Shown here piece by piece: positions 35,897 through 44,838 of a DNA stretch of 45,371 bases. The notes beneath the pieces are model-generated. The model ran no database searches and was not told the DNA's origin. It saw nothing but the letters and a program-made list of their open reading frames with translations. Source of the DNA: CAZSTA01 sp964609495 [NCBI: uncultured bacterium] (GTDB lineage: Bacteria; CAZSTA01); NCBI GenBank assembly GCA_964609495.1, contig CAZSTA010000005.1:1-45371 (forward strand). Reading direction: 5' to 3'. Each line of letters begins with the position of its first letter. Positions within the stretch are counted from its first letter, which is position 1. A program made the translations under genes and the position numbers.

Positions 35897-36391
35897 TCAA
35901 GTTATTTCGCCTACTGATTTTCCTCTTACCCGAGCGACCTCCTCAGCCGTTCTAAGGGATCTTAACCCAGCTTCAGTGGCTCTAACTAGGTTTACCTGGT
36001 TAGAACTACCTAATGATTTAGTCAGTATATCCCTTATCCCAGCCATTTCCATAACGGCTCTCACCGGCCCACCGGCGATTACCCCTGTTCCTGAGGAGGC
36101 TGGTTTCAGTAGTACTTTCCCAGCGTGGAATTCCCCGATTACCGAATGGGGAATGGTAGCTCCTACTAGGGGAACGGTGAAGAGGTTCTTTCTACCATCC
36201 TCAACTCCCTTGCGAATAGCATCCGCAACTTCGTTCGCTTTACCGAAGCCGACTCCCACCCTACCGTTTCCATCCCCAACCACCACTAAGGCACTGAAAC
36301 TAAACCTACGACCACCCTTGACGACCTTGGCTACCCGGTTTATATATACTACTTTCTCCTGTAGCTCTATTTCCTCTTCAGCATTATCCAC
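35897..36391 (-). CDS. rpsE: 30S ribosomal protein S5
   Basis: 164 residues. The double-stranded-RNA domain has [20 protein letters not shown], then [15 protein letters not shown], and the C-terminal domain has [17 protein letters not shown] and [14 protein letters not shown]. It is involved in decoding accuracy. It follows rplR by 17 bp. Confidence 0.99.
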   Translation of the reverse strand: MDNAEEEIELQEKVVYINRVAKVVKGGRRFSFSALVVVGDGNGRVGVGFGKANEVADAIRKGVEDGRKNLFTVPLVGATIPHSVIGEFHAGKVLLKPASSGTGVIAGGPVRAVMEMAGIRDILTKSLGSSNQVNLVRATEAGLRSLRTAEEVARVRGKSVGEIT

Positions 36392-36408
36392 ACATCTTCC
36401 TCCTTTAT

Positions 36409-36771
36409 CTAAAATTCGAGCCCTTTCTCCCTAGCCGATGAGGCTAAAGCAGCCACCCGACCGTGATATAGATTCCCTCCCCTATCAAAGACAACCTTTT
36501 TTATCCCCTTCTGGATAGCCCGCTCGGCTATTAGCTCTCCCGCCCTCTTGGCGGCGGTGATATTTCCTCCATAGCTTCCCCTCATATCCTTCTCCAAGGT
36601 TGAAGCCGCGGCAATCGTTCGTCCCAGATCGTCATCAATGACTTGAGCGTATATATGCTTGAGGCTTCTAAAGACAGCCAATCTAGGGATCCCCGCAGTT
36701 CCATGAATCTTTCCTCTTATCCTCTTATGTCTTCTTTTACTTCTATCTCTTCTGTTTTCCTTCTTTATCAT
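36409..36771 (-). CDS. rplR: 50S ribosomal protein L18
   Basis: 120 residues. The basic N-terminus [20 protein letters not shown] is followed by [15 protein letters not shown] and the end [20 protein letters not shown]. It binds 5S rRNA. It follows rplF after 71 bp without other features. Confidence 0.99.
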   Translation of the reverse strand: MIKKENRRDRSKRRHKRIRGKIHGTAGIPRLAVFRSLKHIYAQVIDDDLGRTIAAASTLEKDMRGSYGGNITAAKRAGELIAERAIQKGIKKVVFDRGGNLYHGRVAALASSAREKGLEF

Positions 36772-36842
36772 TTTCCTTCACCCCATCCTCGTGGAAAATA
36801 GAAATTGGACGATTTAGCTGATTAGGAAGCCCATTTCTGTAA

Positions 36843-37379
36843 TTAGGCTCCGGCTTTGCCAACCTTATGCCTGACCCTCTCACCGACGTATCTGATTCCA
36901 CTGCCTTTATAGGGTTCGGGCTTCTTGATGTGCTTTATCTCGGAAGCGATCTCGCCCACTAACTGCTTATCTATCCCTTTAACTCGGAAATGGGTGGGAT
37001 CGGTCACCTCGAAGGCTACCCCCTCGGGAGGCTCGATTTCAACTGGATGTGAAAAGCCAACCTGTAGAACCAATTTCGAACCTTGCATCTGAGCTCTATA
37101 TCCTACTCCTCTGATCTCTAGATCCTTTTGGAAGCCATCGGTAACCCCCTTCACCATATTGGCGATGAGGCTACGAGTCAACCCATGTAAAGAGCGATGA
37201 AGGCGGTTATCGGTGGGGCGTCGAACCGAGATCTCCTTCTCATTGATATCGATGATCATATCCGAATGAAAAGTCCTTTTAATTTGGCCCTTTGGTCCCT
37301 TTACGGATAAAGCCTGCCCCTTTAACTTGACTTCTACTCCAGCAGGGATAGGGATTGGTTTCTTTCCAACCCTGGACAT
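36843..37379 (-). CDS. rplF: 50S ribosomal protein L6
   Basis: 178 residues. It starts MSRVGKKPIPIPAGVEVKL and ends in the conserved KKPEPYKGSGIRYVGERVRH block. Two repeated alpha/beta domains are evident. It binds 23S rRNA near the factor-binding site. Confidence 0.99.
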   Translation of the reverse strand: MSRVGKKPIPIPAGVEVKLKGQALSVKGPKGQIKRTFHSDMIIDINEKEISVRRPTDNRLHRSLHGLTRSLIANMVKGVTDGFQKDLEIRGVGYRAQMQGSKLVLQVGFSHPVEIEPPEGVAFEVTDPTHFRVKGIDKQLVGEIASEIKHIKKPEPYKGSGIRYVGERVRHKVGKAGA

Positions 37380-37621
37380 TGAAAAGCCCTCCTTTATTGG
37401 TAATTAGAACCTGACTTCGATGACTACACGATCCTTAACAATGCCGTTATAATCGTTGTCTTCAAAGCTTACAAAATCGATTTTTAAAAATTTAAATAGT
37501 TTCAAAAAATTTCAAAGTTTCGGTGTCTTAGTGGCTTCAATCCCGCCTCTCCGCTTCGGGAGAGATTTCGCTGACCGCCAAACTTGGGTTAGAAAATAGT
37601 ATCCGATATGATTGATACCAA
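37380..37621 (-). other. Unusually long rpsH-rplF spacer
   Basis: 242 bp where a few bases are usual. No ORF is convincing. It holds a very AT-rich tract (about 37466-37520) and a small hairpin CTCTCC/GGAGAG near 37546-37563. A stretch reading GCCACTAAGACACCGAAAC on the minus strand resembles dispersed CACTAAGACACC-type repeats of other environmental genomes. R1 and R2 are absent. The rplF ribosome-binding site GGAGG is at its end. Confidence 0.45.
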
Positions 37622-38026
37622 TTACCCTACATAACAGAGAACCTCTCCCCCAACTCCCAAATGACGAGCTTGTTTGTCAGTCATTACTCCGCGAGAGGTC
37701 GAGAGGATCGCTATACCGAGGCCACCTATCACCTCCGGGATATTCTCTTTATTAGCATAGATTCTCAAGCCAGGTTTACTAACTCGCTTTAAGTTGACTA
37801 TCACCCTGTCCCGGTCTGGTCCGTAATATTTAAGATAGACTCTAATTATACCTTGTCGCCCATCTATGATATTCTTAAAGTCCCTTATATAGCCCTCGTC
37901 TCTAAGGATTCTGGCTATCTCTCGCTTCAAATTGGAAGCAGGGACATCTACTCGATCATGCTTCTGCTGATTAGCATTTCTTATCCGCGTTAACATATCA
38001 GCGATCGGATCAGTTACATTGCTCAT
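37622..38026 (-). CDS. rpsH: 30S ribosomal protein S8
   Basis: 134 residues. [20 protein letters not shown] begins the RNA-binding domain; [17 protein letters not shown] and the end GGEVLCYVG are diagnostic. S8 binds helix 21 of 16S rRNA and often regulates the spc operon through its own mRNA. Confidence 0.99.
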   Translation of the reverse strand: MSNVTDPIADMLTRIRNANQQKHDRVDVPASNLKREIARILRDEGYIRDFKNIIDGRQGIIRVYLKYYGPDRDRVIVNLKRVSKPGLRIYANKENIPEVIGGLGIAILSTSRGVMTDKQARHLGVGGEVLCYVG

Positions 38027-38088
38027 AAGCTACCCTGCCCGAATTTCGGTTTACCCGAAATGACAGCAAAAACGGGCTAACACCTCCT

Positions 38089-38274
38089 CTACCAACTCGA
38101 TTTGATGACTCCAGGGATCTCGCCTCGACTGGCCAATTCTCTGAAACAGATTCGGCACATATCGAATTTGCGCATATATCCCCGAGGCCTGCCACATATC
38201 CGACAACGATTATACTTTCGAACCTTGAACTTAGATTCACGCTTGTGCTTCTCTACCAAGGCTTTCTTAGCCAC
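38089..38274 (-). CDS. rpsN: 30S ribosomal protein S14 (zinc type)
   Basis: 61 residues from GTG at 38274 ([16 protein letters not shown]), the exact length of type Z S14. GGGAGG lies 7 nt upstream. The zinc ribbon CRIC and CRICF has four cysteines (24, 27, 40, 43). A longer frame starting upstream would translate the R2 element (copy F) and is rejected. The gap to rplE is completely filled by that element. Confidence 0.97.
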   Translation of the reverse strand: MAKKALVEKHKRESKFKVRKYNRCRICGRPRGYMRKFDMCRICFRELASRGEIPGVIKSSW

Positions 38275-38289
38275 TATCATTCCTCCCTT

Positions 38290-38368
38290 AAAAGGTAACT
38301 TTTTGCAGTCAATAGAACTCAAGTGTTCTGGTAACTTTTGCAGACAAAAATATATAAGGTTACCTTTT
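38290..38368 (-). repeat. Long-form R2 element, copy F
   Basis: Arms AAAAGGTAACTTTTT and GGTTACCTTTT enclose an extended core containing a second internal GGTAACTTTTGCAG and AAGTGTTCT, then AAAAATATATAAGG. It fills the space between the rplE stop and the rpsN ribosome-binding site and overlaps the stop codon. Confidence 0.9.
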
Positions 38369-38907
38369 TATCTTCCAAAGGGCATTCCTAAAAGCTCCAA
38401 AAAGGCCCTTCCTTCCTCATCAGTATTAGCGGTAGTGACGATGGTTATATCCATCCCCCTGATCTTATCGACATCATCGTAATTGATCTCAGGGAAGATC
38501 AATTGCTCCCTGATCCCTATAGAATAATTTCCCCTCCCATCGAAGGAACGAGGGCTAGTCCCTCGGAAATCCCTGATCCGAGGTAAGGAGACGTTTAAGA
38601 GCTTATCCAAGAAGGCGAACATCCTCTCTCCTCGCAGGGTGACCCTACATCCCACCATCATTCCAGCCCTGATCTTGAAGTTGGCTATTGACTTCTTCGC
38701 CCTGGTGATAATAGGTTTCTGTCCACTTATCTGGGTGAGGCTTCTAACTGCTCCGTCCATAGCTTTAGCGTCCCTAGCCGCCTCCCCTACTCCCATATTT
38801 ATAACCACCTTCTCCAGATGAGGCACCTGCCACCTATTCTTGTAGCCGAACCTCTTCCTCATCGCTGGTATTATTTCTTCCTCATATCTCTGCTTCAATC
38901 TATTCAT
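38368..38907 (-). CDS. rplE: 50S ribosomal protein L5
   Basis: 179 residues. Motifs [40 protein letters not shown] and [20 protein letters not shown] are diagnostic. It binds 5S rRNA and the P-site tRNA. Its TAA stop overlaps the first bases of R2 copy F. Confidence 0.99.
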   Translation of the reverse strand: MNRLKQRYEEEIIPAMRKRFGYKNRWQVPHLEKVVINMGVGEAARDAKAMDGAVRSLTQISGQKPIITRAKKSIANFKIRAGMMVGCRVTLRGERMFAFLDKLLNVSLPRIRDFRGTSPRSFDGRGNYSIGIREQLIFPEINYDDVDKIRGMDITIVTTANTDEEGRAFLELLGMPFGR

Positions 38908-38964
38908 ATATCATACCTCTTAAAGAAAGGGGGTGATCGATTGACATCCTCGATCTTCCCTTAT

Positions 38965-39309
38965 TTATCTGTCAAGTATCTCTCCGCATTTCTTACAGAT
39001 CCGGACCTTATCTCCACTCTCTATAAAGTTTCTCTTAATCCTAGTAGGTTGGTTGCAAGAGGGACAGAAGATCATCACATTTGAGGCCGAGATAGCCGCC
39101 TCGCGCTCCTGAATTCCGCCCTGAGGAAACTTCTGCGATCTTCTGGCATGCTTCTTGACAAGATTTACACCTTGCACCAGTACCTTATTCTCTTGGGGAT
39201 AGGCACGCAATACCTCGCCTCTTTTTCCCTTATTCTCCCCCGTGATAACTATAACGATATCACCTTTTTTAATATGGATCTTATTCCTCTTTATACTCTT
39301 ATTACTCAT
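38965..39309 (-). CDS. rplX: 50S ribosomal protein L24 (zinc-ribbon form)
   Basis: 114 residues. The KOW motif KKGDIVIVITGENKGKRGEV opens the protein, and the C-terminal half carries CPSC and CKKC zinc pairs. It initiates 50S assembly. It follows rplN by 26 bp. Confidence 0.98.
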   Translation of the reverse strand: MSNKSIKRNKIHIKKGDIVIVITGENKGKRGEVLRAYPQENKVLVQGVNLVKKHARRSQKFPQGGIQEREAAISASNVMIFCPSCNQPTRIKRNFIESGDKVRICKKCGEILDR

Positions 39310-39335
39310 AAATTCAGCTCCTCCCTCATCATTTC

Positions 39336-39704
39336 TTAAACAACCTCTGGGGCTAAGGAGATGATCTTCATAAACTTCTTCTCCCTCAACTCTCTAGCAA
39401 CTGGTCCAAATATTCTAGTTCCTCGCGGATTCTTCAGCCTATCGATTAGCACCGCGGCGTTCTTGTCGAATCGAACGTAAGAGCCATCTGGTCTGCCCAG
39501 TTCCTTCCTAGTTCTTACCACTACCGCCATTACTATATCTCCCTTTTTGATTCCACTGCCAGGAGCAGCCTCTTTTACCGAGGCGACTATTGTATCGCCG
39601 ATTCGAGCATAACGGCGCCTAGTGCCTCCCAGGACTTTTATGCACATAAGCTTCTTAGCCCCCGAATTGTCAGCCACATCCAAATATGTCTGCGCCTGAA
39701 TCAT
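39336..39704 (-). CDS. rplN: 50S ribosomal protein L14
   Basis: 122 residues from ATG at 39704 ([19 protein letters not shown]), with GGGAGGA 9 nt upstream. A longer frame up to 39803 would translate R2 copy G and the rpsQ end, so it is rejected. Later motifs are [20 protein letters not shown] and [18 protein letters not shown]. Confidence 0.98.
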   Translation of the reverse strand: MIQAQTYLDVADNSGAKKLMCIKVLGGTRRRYARIGDTIVASVKEAAPGSGIKKGDIVMAVVVRTRKELGRPDGSYVRFDKNAAVLIDRLKNPRGTRIFGPVARELREKKFMKIISLAPEVV

Positions 39705-39725
39705 TATCTCTAATCCTCCCTTTAT

Positions 39726-39772
39726 AAGGAAACTTTTGCCGGCAATAAAACTCAAGATTAAAAAGTTTCCTT
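39726..39772 (-). repeat. R2 hairpin element, copy G (A-T variant)
   Basis: AAGGAAACTTTT and AAAAGTTTCCTT arms, the same double substitution as copy D. The loop has GCCGGCAATAAAACTCAAG. It fills the gap from 5 nt after the rpsQ stop to the rplN ribosome-binding site. Confidence 0.9.
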
Positions 39773-39777
39773 TACAC

Positions 39778-40032
39778 CTATTCCGCTCGTTCGAGAATTT
39801 CAATTACAGCCCATCTCTTCTCCTTGCTCAAAGGTCTGGTCTCCCTTATCCTAACTTTATCTCCTATAAGACAGGAGTTATCCTTATCATGAGCTTTGAA
39901 CTTAACAGTCTTTCTTAGGCTCTTTTTATATAGAGGATGCCTAAATCTCTGCTCTACCGCTACTACTATAGTTTTATCCATTTTATTGCTTACCACTACG
40001 CCTTCTCTAACCTTTCGCTTATTTAGTCCCAT
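39778..40032 (-). CDS. rpsQ: 30S ribosomal protein S17
   Basis: 84 residues from ATG at 40032 ([20 protein letters not shown]), the family start; a GTG five codons earlier overlaps the ribosome-binding site GGAGG and is less likely. The OB fold has [20 protein letters not shown] and a C-terminal [19 protein letters not shown]. Confidence 0.97.
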   Translation of the reverse strand: MGLNKRKVREGVVVSNKMDKTIVVAVEQRFRHPLYKKSLRKTVKFKAHDKDNSCLIGDKVRIRETRPLSKEKRWAVIEILERAE

Positions 40033-40056
40033 ATATGCCCTGTGCACCTCCCTGCT

Positions 40057-40101
40057 TATATAGGGGGAGGGCTCCTCCCCTCTACCCCTCCTATATTATT
40101 T
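40057..40101 (-). repeat. Uninterrupted R1 palindrome (reference copy)
   Basis: TATATAGGGGGAGGGCTCC, TCCCCTCTACCCC and TCCTATATTATTT. This is the most complete R1 with no R2 inside, so it serves as the empty site for the composites at 25904 and 41949. The rpmC stop codon lies within it. Confidence 0.88.
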
Positions 40102-40318
40102 GTGAGTTGGCTTTGTGTTTCGCAAGCCACTTCTCTTGAAGTACGGTCTTGATCCGGGCGATCGTTCTCTTTACCTCTCTTATCCTTCGCACGTCGGTCA
40201 TTTGTCCGCCCACTGACTGGAATCTTAGGTTGAATAGTTCTTGCTTATATCTGCCCAACTCCTCCCCGAGTTCCTGCTCGGTGAGCTCCCTTAGCTCCCT
40301 AGCCTTCCTCCTCGCCAT
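40091..40318 (-). CDS. rpmC: 50S ribosomal protein L29
   Basis: 75 residues. [36 protein letters not shown] and [18 protein letters not shown] form the helical hairpin. Its start overlaps the rplP stop (TAATG). The final residues and the TAG stop are encoded by the R1 palindrome. Confidence 0.98.
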   Translation of the reverse strand: MARRKARELRELTEQELGEELGRYKQELFNLRFQSVGGQMTDVRRIREVKRTIARIKTVLQEKWLAKHKANSQII

Positions 40319-40734
40319 TAATCACCACCCTCTCTCTTTATAAATCTGGTCTTTATGGGCAGTTTGTGGGAGGCTAACCTCATCGCCTCACGAGCTAATT
40401 CCTCGCTCACTCCACCGAGTTCGAAGAGAACTCTTCCAGGCTTTACTACCGCTACCCAGTACTCGGGGTTTCCTTTTCCCTTGCCCATTCGAGTCTCAGC
40501 GGGCTTGACAGTAACAGGTTTATCAGGGAAGATCTTTATCCAGATCTTGCCCCCCCTCCTTATATGGTGGCTCATAGCGATTCGGGCAGCCTCTATTTGA
40601 CGGGCGGTCATCCAACAGGGCTCCAGAGCTTGCAATCCAAACTCGCCAAAAGCTATCTCGGTTCCTCCTTTAGCCACTCCCTTCATCCTTCCACGATGCA
40701 CTTTACGATGTTTAGGTCTCCTAGGCATCAACAT
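40318..40734 (-). CDS. rplP: 50S ribosomal protein L16
   Basis: 138 residues. [19 protein letters not shown] and the centre [20 protein letters not shown] and [20 protein letters not shown] are typical. It organises the A-site region of 23S rRNA. It overlaps rpmC by 1 nt and is preceded by long-form R2 copy H. Confidence 0.99.
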   Translation of the reverse strand: MLMPRRPKHRKVHRGRMKGVAKGGTEIAFGEFGLQALEPCWMTARQIEAARIAMSHHIRRGGKIWIKIFPDKPVTVKPAETRMGKGKGNPEYWVAVVKPGRVLFELGGVSEELAREAMRLASHKLPIKTRFIKREGGD

Positions 40735-40777
40735 ATTTTCTTCTCTCCTTCGCCAATCGAATATCGTTTCTCAGCTT

Positions 40778-40862
40778 AAAGGGAACTTTTTAACCTTATA
40801 TATTTTTGTCTGCAAAAGTTACCAGAACACTTGAAGCTCTATTGCCGGCAAGAGTTCCCTTT
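40778..40862 (+). repeat. Long-form R2 element, copy H (reversed; G-C variant)
   Basis: Arms AAAGGGAACTTTTT and AGAGTTCCCTTT carry a G-C pair where other copies have T-A or A-T. Read on the minus strand the core (AAGTGTTCTGGTAAC, then TTTTGCAGACAAAAATATA) is nearly identical to copy F, so it is the only copy inverted relative to the others. It overlaps the rpsC stop. Confidence 0.9.
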
Positions 40863-41556
40863 ATTTGGTTAGGATAGTCTCCTCTGCTTGATCTTCCTCG
40901 ATCGTTGTCTTCTCTTCAGCCGAACTAGGCTCCTTCAATATCTCACCTTTGAATATCCATACTTTAACTCCGACAACTCCGCTATTAGTGTGGGCCGCCA
41001 CTGAGGCGTAATCGATGTCTGCTCTTAAGGTATGAAGAGGGAGTCTTCCCTCCAGGTACCATTCGGTGTTAGCCATCTCTGCTCCTCCTAGACGACCACT
41101 TACCATTATTTTTATGCCCTCCGTTCCCTCGCGTAGCGCTCTAGTTATGGCTTGCTTCATCGCTCGGCGATAAGAAGCTCGACGTTCAAGTTGGCTAGCG
41201 ACATTCTCCGCTACCAGGGTTGCATCGGTCTCTGGCTTAGGCACTTCCTGAACGTTCACTTGCACTTTCCTGTCGATCATATTTTGTATCTCTTGACGAA
41301 GTTTCTCTACCTCGGAGCCCTTTCTTCCTATAACAATCCCCGGTCTTGCCGAATAGACCGTTATCCTCACTTGGTTAGCAGCCCTCTCTATCAGGGTCTT
41401 CGATATGCCGGCATGATATAACTTTTTCTTAATATAGTTCCTTATCTTTATATCCTCATGGAGGAATTGGGAATATTCCTTCTCGGCATACCACTTCGCA
41501 TCCCAATCTTTCACTATCCCCAGACGCAGGCCTATAGGATTAACCTTTTGTCCCAT
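40861..41556 (-). CDS. rpsC: 30S ribosomal protein S3
   Basis: 231 residues. [20 protein letters not shown] starts it; the KH domain has [17 protein letters not shown]; the C-terminal domain has [20 protein letters not shown]. It forms the mRNA entry channel. It overlaps rplV by 1 nt (TAATG). The C-terminus adds an acidic tail ([16 protein letters not shown]). Confidence 0.99.
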   Translation of the reverse strand: MGQKVNPIGLRLGIVKDWDAKWYAEKEYSQFLHEDIKIRNYIKKKLYHAGISKTLIERAANQVRITVYSARPGIVIGRKGSEVEKLRQEIQNMIDRKVQVNVQEVPKPETDATLVAENVASQLERRASYRRAMKQAITRALREGTEGIKIMVSGRLGGAEMANTEWYLEGRLPLHTLRADIDYASVAAHTNSGVVGVKVWIFKGEILKEPSSAEEKTTIEEDQAEETILTK

Positions 41557-41918
41557 TAACTCACCTCCTTTTCTTTAAGAACTATGGTGATGTGACTAGA
41601 TCTCTTTCTTATCCGAGCCGCCCTTCCTCTCGCTGTCGCCCGGTACCATTTCCGGGTAGGGCCTTGATCCACTACAGCTCGGCTTATATATAGATTATCC
41701 ACGTTCATCTCGTGATTATTCTCGGCATTAGCTATTGCTGAGGAAAGCACCTTTTTCACTAAATATGCGGCCTTCTTTGGCGTGAACTCCAATATCGCTA
41801 GAGCCTCATTTACTCCCTTACCGCGTATTATATCTACTACCTCTCTAGCTTTTCTTGGAGAGATGCGCAGATATTTAGCCTTTGCTCTTGACTCCTTTAT
41901 CTCTTCGTTGTTTGCCAT
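41556..41918 (-). CDS. rplV: 50S ribosomal protein L22
   Basis: 120 residues from ATG at 41918 ([20 protein letters not shown]); a GTG at 41936 overlaps the ribosome-binding site GAGGGG. Motifs [38 protein letters not shown] and RSSHITIVL are typical. Its hairpin lines the exit tunnel. Confidence 0.98.
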   Translation of the reverse strand: MANNEEIKESRAKAKYLRISPRKAREVVDIIRGKGVNEALAILEFTPKKAAYLVKKVLSSAIANAENNHEMNVDNLYISRAVVDQGPTRKWYRATARGRAARIRKRSSHITIVLKEKEVS

Positions 41919-41948
41919 CTTTCTTTCCCCTCTCACGTAATCCGATAA

Positions 41949-42040
41949 TAGAGGGGGAGGAATCCTCCCCTAAAAGGTAACTTTTTGCAGGAAATAGAAT
42001 TCACGGTTAAAAAGTTACCTTTTCTACCCCTCCTATTTTA
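41949..42040 (-). repeat. Composite: R2 (copy I) inside an R1 palindrome
   Basis: R1 left part AGAGGGGGAGGAATCCTCCC then CT (to 41971); R2 at 41972-42023; R1 right part CTACCCCTCCTATTTTA from 42024. The junctions are identical to those of the composite at 25904-25998. It lies in the rpsS-rplV spacer of about 165 bp. Confidence 0.9.
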
Positions 42041-42084
42041 ATAGATGACCCTAGTTTTCCCTCTACGTTTCTACCTTTATGTTT

Positions 42085-42369
42085 CTACCTCAATGCTGTT
42101 GAACGCTCCGTATGGTGTCCATGTCCACGGAAGATCCTTGTCGGGGCGAACTCGCCTAACTTATGCCCTACCATATTCTCAGTGATATATATCGGGATAT
42201 GCTGTCTGCCATTATGGACTGCGATAGTATGACCGACCATCTGAGGGAAGATGGTAGAGCGACGTGACCAGGTCTTGATGACTCTCTTATCTCCGGAAGC
42301 GTTCATCTCCTCGATCTTCTTGAGCAACTTGGAATCTACATAAGGTCCCTTCTTCAGAGATCTTGACAT
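42085..42369 (-). CDS. rpsS: 30S ribosomal protein S19
   Basis: 94 residues. [20 protein letters not shown], then [20 protein letters not shown] and [18 protein letters not shown] are diagnostic. It follows rplB with a 2-nt gap. Confidence 0.99.
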   Translation of the reverse strand: MSRSLKKGPYVDSKLLKKIEEMNASGDKRVIKTWSRRSTIFPQMVGHTIAVHNGRQHIPIYITENMVGHKLGEFAPTRIFRGHGHHTERSTALR

Positions 42370-42371
42370 AT

Positions 42372-43196
42372 CTAATTCCTCCTTCTAACGATGAGTTTAT
42401 CCGAAGACTTTCTCTTTCTGGTCTTGTATCCCAGGGTAGGTTTGCCCCAAGGGGTCAGGGGTCCACTTCTCCCGATTGGAGCCTTGCCCTCTCCCCCTCC
42501 ATGGGGATGATCGTGGGGATTCATTGCCGCTCCTCTGACATGAGGTCTCTTTCCCAGCCAGCGATTACGTCCAGCCTTGCCCAGGGAGATGTTACTATGA
42601 TCTATATTTCCCACTTGTCCGATGGTCGCTGAACAGTTTAGATGTATGAGTCGAACCTCTCCCGAGGGTAGTTGGATGTGTCCATAGTCGCCCTCCTTAG
42701 CTACTATGCGGGCGGCAGTTCCTGCGGAGCGAACTAGCTGCCCGCCCTTGCCCCTCTCTAATTCGACATTGTGAATCTCTATCCCCAGCGGGATTCTCCG
42801 GAGGGGAAGGGCATTCCCTGGCCTGATGGGGGCCTCGGGACCTGATATGATGGTGTCCCCTATTTTTATCCCCAGGGGAGCGATGATGTATCTCTTCTCT
42901 CCATCCACATACATCAGCAGAGCGATCCGCGCCGATCGGTTGGGATCGTATTCGATCGAGGCTACCTTGGCCGGGATCCCCGTTTTATCCCGTTTGAAAT
43001 CGATTATTCGATATCTTCTCTTATGTCCACCACCTTGATACCTCGCGGTTGTCCTTCCTCTTGAGTTTCTCCCCCCTGATTTAGTCAGGGGAGCGAGGAG
43101 GCTCTTCTCCGGCTGAGAGGTGGTTATCTCCTCGAAGGTCGATACGGACATAAACCTTCTACCAGGCGAGGTAGGTCTGAATTTCTTGATAGGCAT
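42372..43196 (-). CDS. rplB: 50S ribosomal protein L2
   Basis: 274 residues. Key blocks are [40 protein letters not shown] and the C-terminal [20 protein letters not shown] containing the His needed near the peptidyl-transferase centre. It is 18 bp after rplW. Confidence 0.99.
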   Translation of the reverse strand: MPIKKFRPTSPGRRFMSVSTFEEITTSQPEKSLLAPLTKSGGRNSRGRTTARYQGGGHKRRYRIIDFKRDKTGIPAKVASIEYDPNRSARIALLMYVDGEKRYIIAPLGIKIGDTIISGPEAPIRPGNALPLRRIPLGIEIHNVELERGKGGQLVRSAGTAARIVAKEGDYGHIQLPSGEVRLIHLNCSATIGQVGNIDHSNISLGKAGRNRWLGKRPHVRGAAMNPHDHPHGGGEGKAPIGRSGPLTPWGKPTLGYKTRKRKSSDKLIVRRRN

Positions 43197-43214
43197 TTTA
43201 TCCTCTCCCTTTGC

Positions 43215-43499
43215 TTATTCTAATTCCTCGATTATTTCTCCCCGGTGGAGGATGACGATCGCCTTCTTCCAGGAGGAGATTCGCCCTTGATAAACCCCTA
43301 GGCGCTTCTTCTTCCCCTTCCTATTGGCGACATTGACTTGGCGCACGCTTACCTTGAATATCTCCTCTATTGCCTCTTTTATTTGGGTTTTGGTAGCTTG
43401 AGGAGCGACTTTAAAGGTGTAGATATTATCTTCCTTTAATCGGGTTGATTTCTCTGATAATATCGGTTTTATTATTATATCTACTGAATCTTCAAGCAC
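43215..43499 (-). CDS. rplW: 50S ribosomal protein L23
   Basis: 94 residues. IIIKPILSEKSTRLKEDNIY, then FKVAPQATKTQIKEAIEEIF and VRQVNVANRKGKKKRLG are typical. It forms the docking site at the tunnel exit for trigger factor and SRP. It follows rplD by 13 bp. Confidence 0.99.
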   Translation of the reverse strand: MLEDSVDIIIKPILSEKSTRLKEDNIYTFKVAPQATKTQIKEAIEEIFKVSVRQVNVANRKGKKKRLGVYQGRISSWKKAIVILHRGEIIEELE

Positions 43500-43512
43500 T
43501 TCTTCTAACCCC

Positions 43513-44151
43513 CTATATTTTGAGTTGATCCGAGAGGCGTTTCATTATCTTCTCTAAGGCCTCTTGGACGATTATAACTTTGGGATGTCGCACTATATCA
43601 TATACAGATAACCCGTCCCACCTGATCACCTTGATTCCCTTGATATTGCGAGCGCACTTTGTGATGTTCTCATCCTTCTCCGAGGTCACTATAAGTGGTT
43701 TATCTCCAGCAGATAGATTCTTGAGGACGTTTACCATCCACTTTGTTTGAGGAATCTCAACTCTCAATTCATCTATGACTATCATCTCTCCCGCATCTAT
43801 TTTAGCGGTCAGGGCTGATCTTAAAGCTAATCGGCGAACCTTCTTGGGTAGGGAGTAGCTGTATTTTCTGGGTTTTGGGCCAAAGGTTACGCCTCCTCCC
43901 GGCCAGAGGGGTGATCTTATCGACCCTTGACGAGCTCGTCCGGTTCCCTTCTGCCTCCAGGGTTTGCGACCTCCACCTCGAACCTCGCTTCTCGTCTTCG
44001 TCGAGGCTGTTCCTTTTCTTCTCCTTGCCATTTGCCAAGTTATGGCGGAATATACCACGTCGGTATTAACCTCTTCAACGAGTAGCGAATCATCGATCTC
44101 AATCTCGCCAACTTCTTTTCCCTCAACATCATATACGATTGTCTTTGCCAT
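43513..44151 (-). CDS. rplD: 50S ribosomal protein L4
   Basis: 212 residues. The tunnel loop RRRKGTASTKTRSEVRGGGR and KPWRQKGTGRARQGSIRSPL is intact, and the globular end has VIIVQEALEKI. In some bacteria L4 also regulates this S10 operon. It lies 12 bp after rplC. Confidence 0.99.
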   Translation of the reverse strand: MAKTIVYDVEGKEVGEIEIDDSLLVEEVNTDVVYSAITWQMARRRKGTASTKTRSEVRGGGRKPWRQKGTGRARQGSIRSPLWPGGGVTFGPKPRKYSYSLPKKVRRLALRSALTAKIDAGEMIVIDELRVEIPQTKWMVNVLKNLSAGDKPLIVTSEKDENITKCARNIKGIKVIRWDGLSVYDIVRHPKVIIVQEALEKIMKRLSDQLKI

Positions 44152-44163
44152 CGCAGGTTCTCC

Positions 44164-44781
44164 TTATTTTTTGATGAGTAGTAGTCCTCCGTTAGCTCCT
44201 GGGACCGCTCCTCTGACGAGTAGGAGGTTGTTGGCAGGATCAACCTTTATAACCTCTAATCCTTGCACTGTTACCTTCTTTCCTCCCATTCGTCCTCCCA
44301 TCCGCATCCCCTTGAAGACTCGCGAGGGCGAGGATGAGGCGCCAATGGAGCCAGGTCGGCGGTGTCTCGTTGAACCATGGGAGGCGGGGCCCCCTCGAAA
44401 GTTATGTCTTTTTACCACTCCAGCGAATCCCTTGCCTTTCGATCTTCCAGTTATACAAACTTTATCTCCAATCTGGAAGATATCGACCTTGAGTTCTTGA
44501 CCCAGCCCATAATCGTCTAGGTTGTCAACTCGAATATCCCGCAGATATTTTTGAGGCTTCACCTTGGCTCGAGCAAAGTGGCCTTTCATAGGCTCGTTGG
44601 TGCGCCGAGGCTTCCTTTCCTCAAATCCTATTTGGATCGCTTGAACCTTTCCTCGCTCGTTCCTCCTCTTATCAACAACATAACAGGGCCCAGCCTCTAT
44701 AACAGTTACGGGGACTGGATTACCATCTTCGGCGAATATCTGTGTCATACCAACTTTTTTACCTAAAAGTCCCAGTGCCAT
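44164..44781 (-). CDS. rplC: 50S ribosomal protein L3
   Basis: 205 residues from ATG at 44781 (MALGLLGKKVGMTQIFAEDG), the universal L3 start, with GAGGAGAG upstream. The longer frame to 44871 translates R2 copy J and is rejected. Later motifs: KGKGFAGVVKRHNFRGGPAS and HRRPGSIGASSSPSRVFKG, with the methylatable Gln region replaced by Ser-rich sequence. Confidence 0.98.
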   Translation of the reverse strand: MALGLLGKKVGMTQIFAEDGNPVPVTVIEAGPCYVVDKRRNERGKVQAIQIGFEERKPRRTNEPMKGHFARAKVKPQKYLRDIRVDNLDDYGLGQELKVDIFQIGDKVCITGRSKGKGFAGVVKRHNFRGGPASHGSTRHRRPGSIGASSSPSRVFKGMRMGGRMGGKKVTVQGLEVIKVDPANNLLLVRGAVPGANGGLLLIKK

Positions 44782-44838
44782 AATAAAACACTCTCCTCTT
44801 TCTATTAAGGGATATACCTCTCCCCTCAATCCACTCTT

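Noticed and set aside
38275-38322. Longer N-terminus for rpsN
   Set aside because: The extra residues ([14 protein letters not shown]) are translated R2 sequence; the GTG at 38274 gives the exact 61-residue family length and a well-spaced ribosome-binding site.
39705-39803. Longer N-terminus for L14
   Set aside because: It covers R2 copy G and overlaps the rpsQ end; the ATG at 39704 has its own ribosome-binding site.
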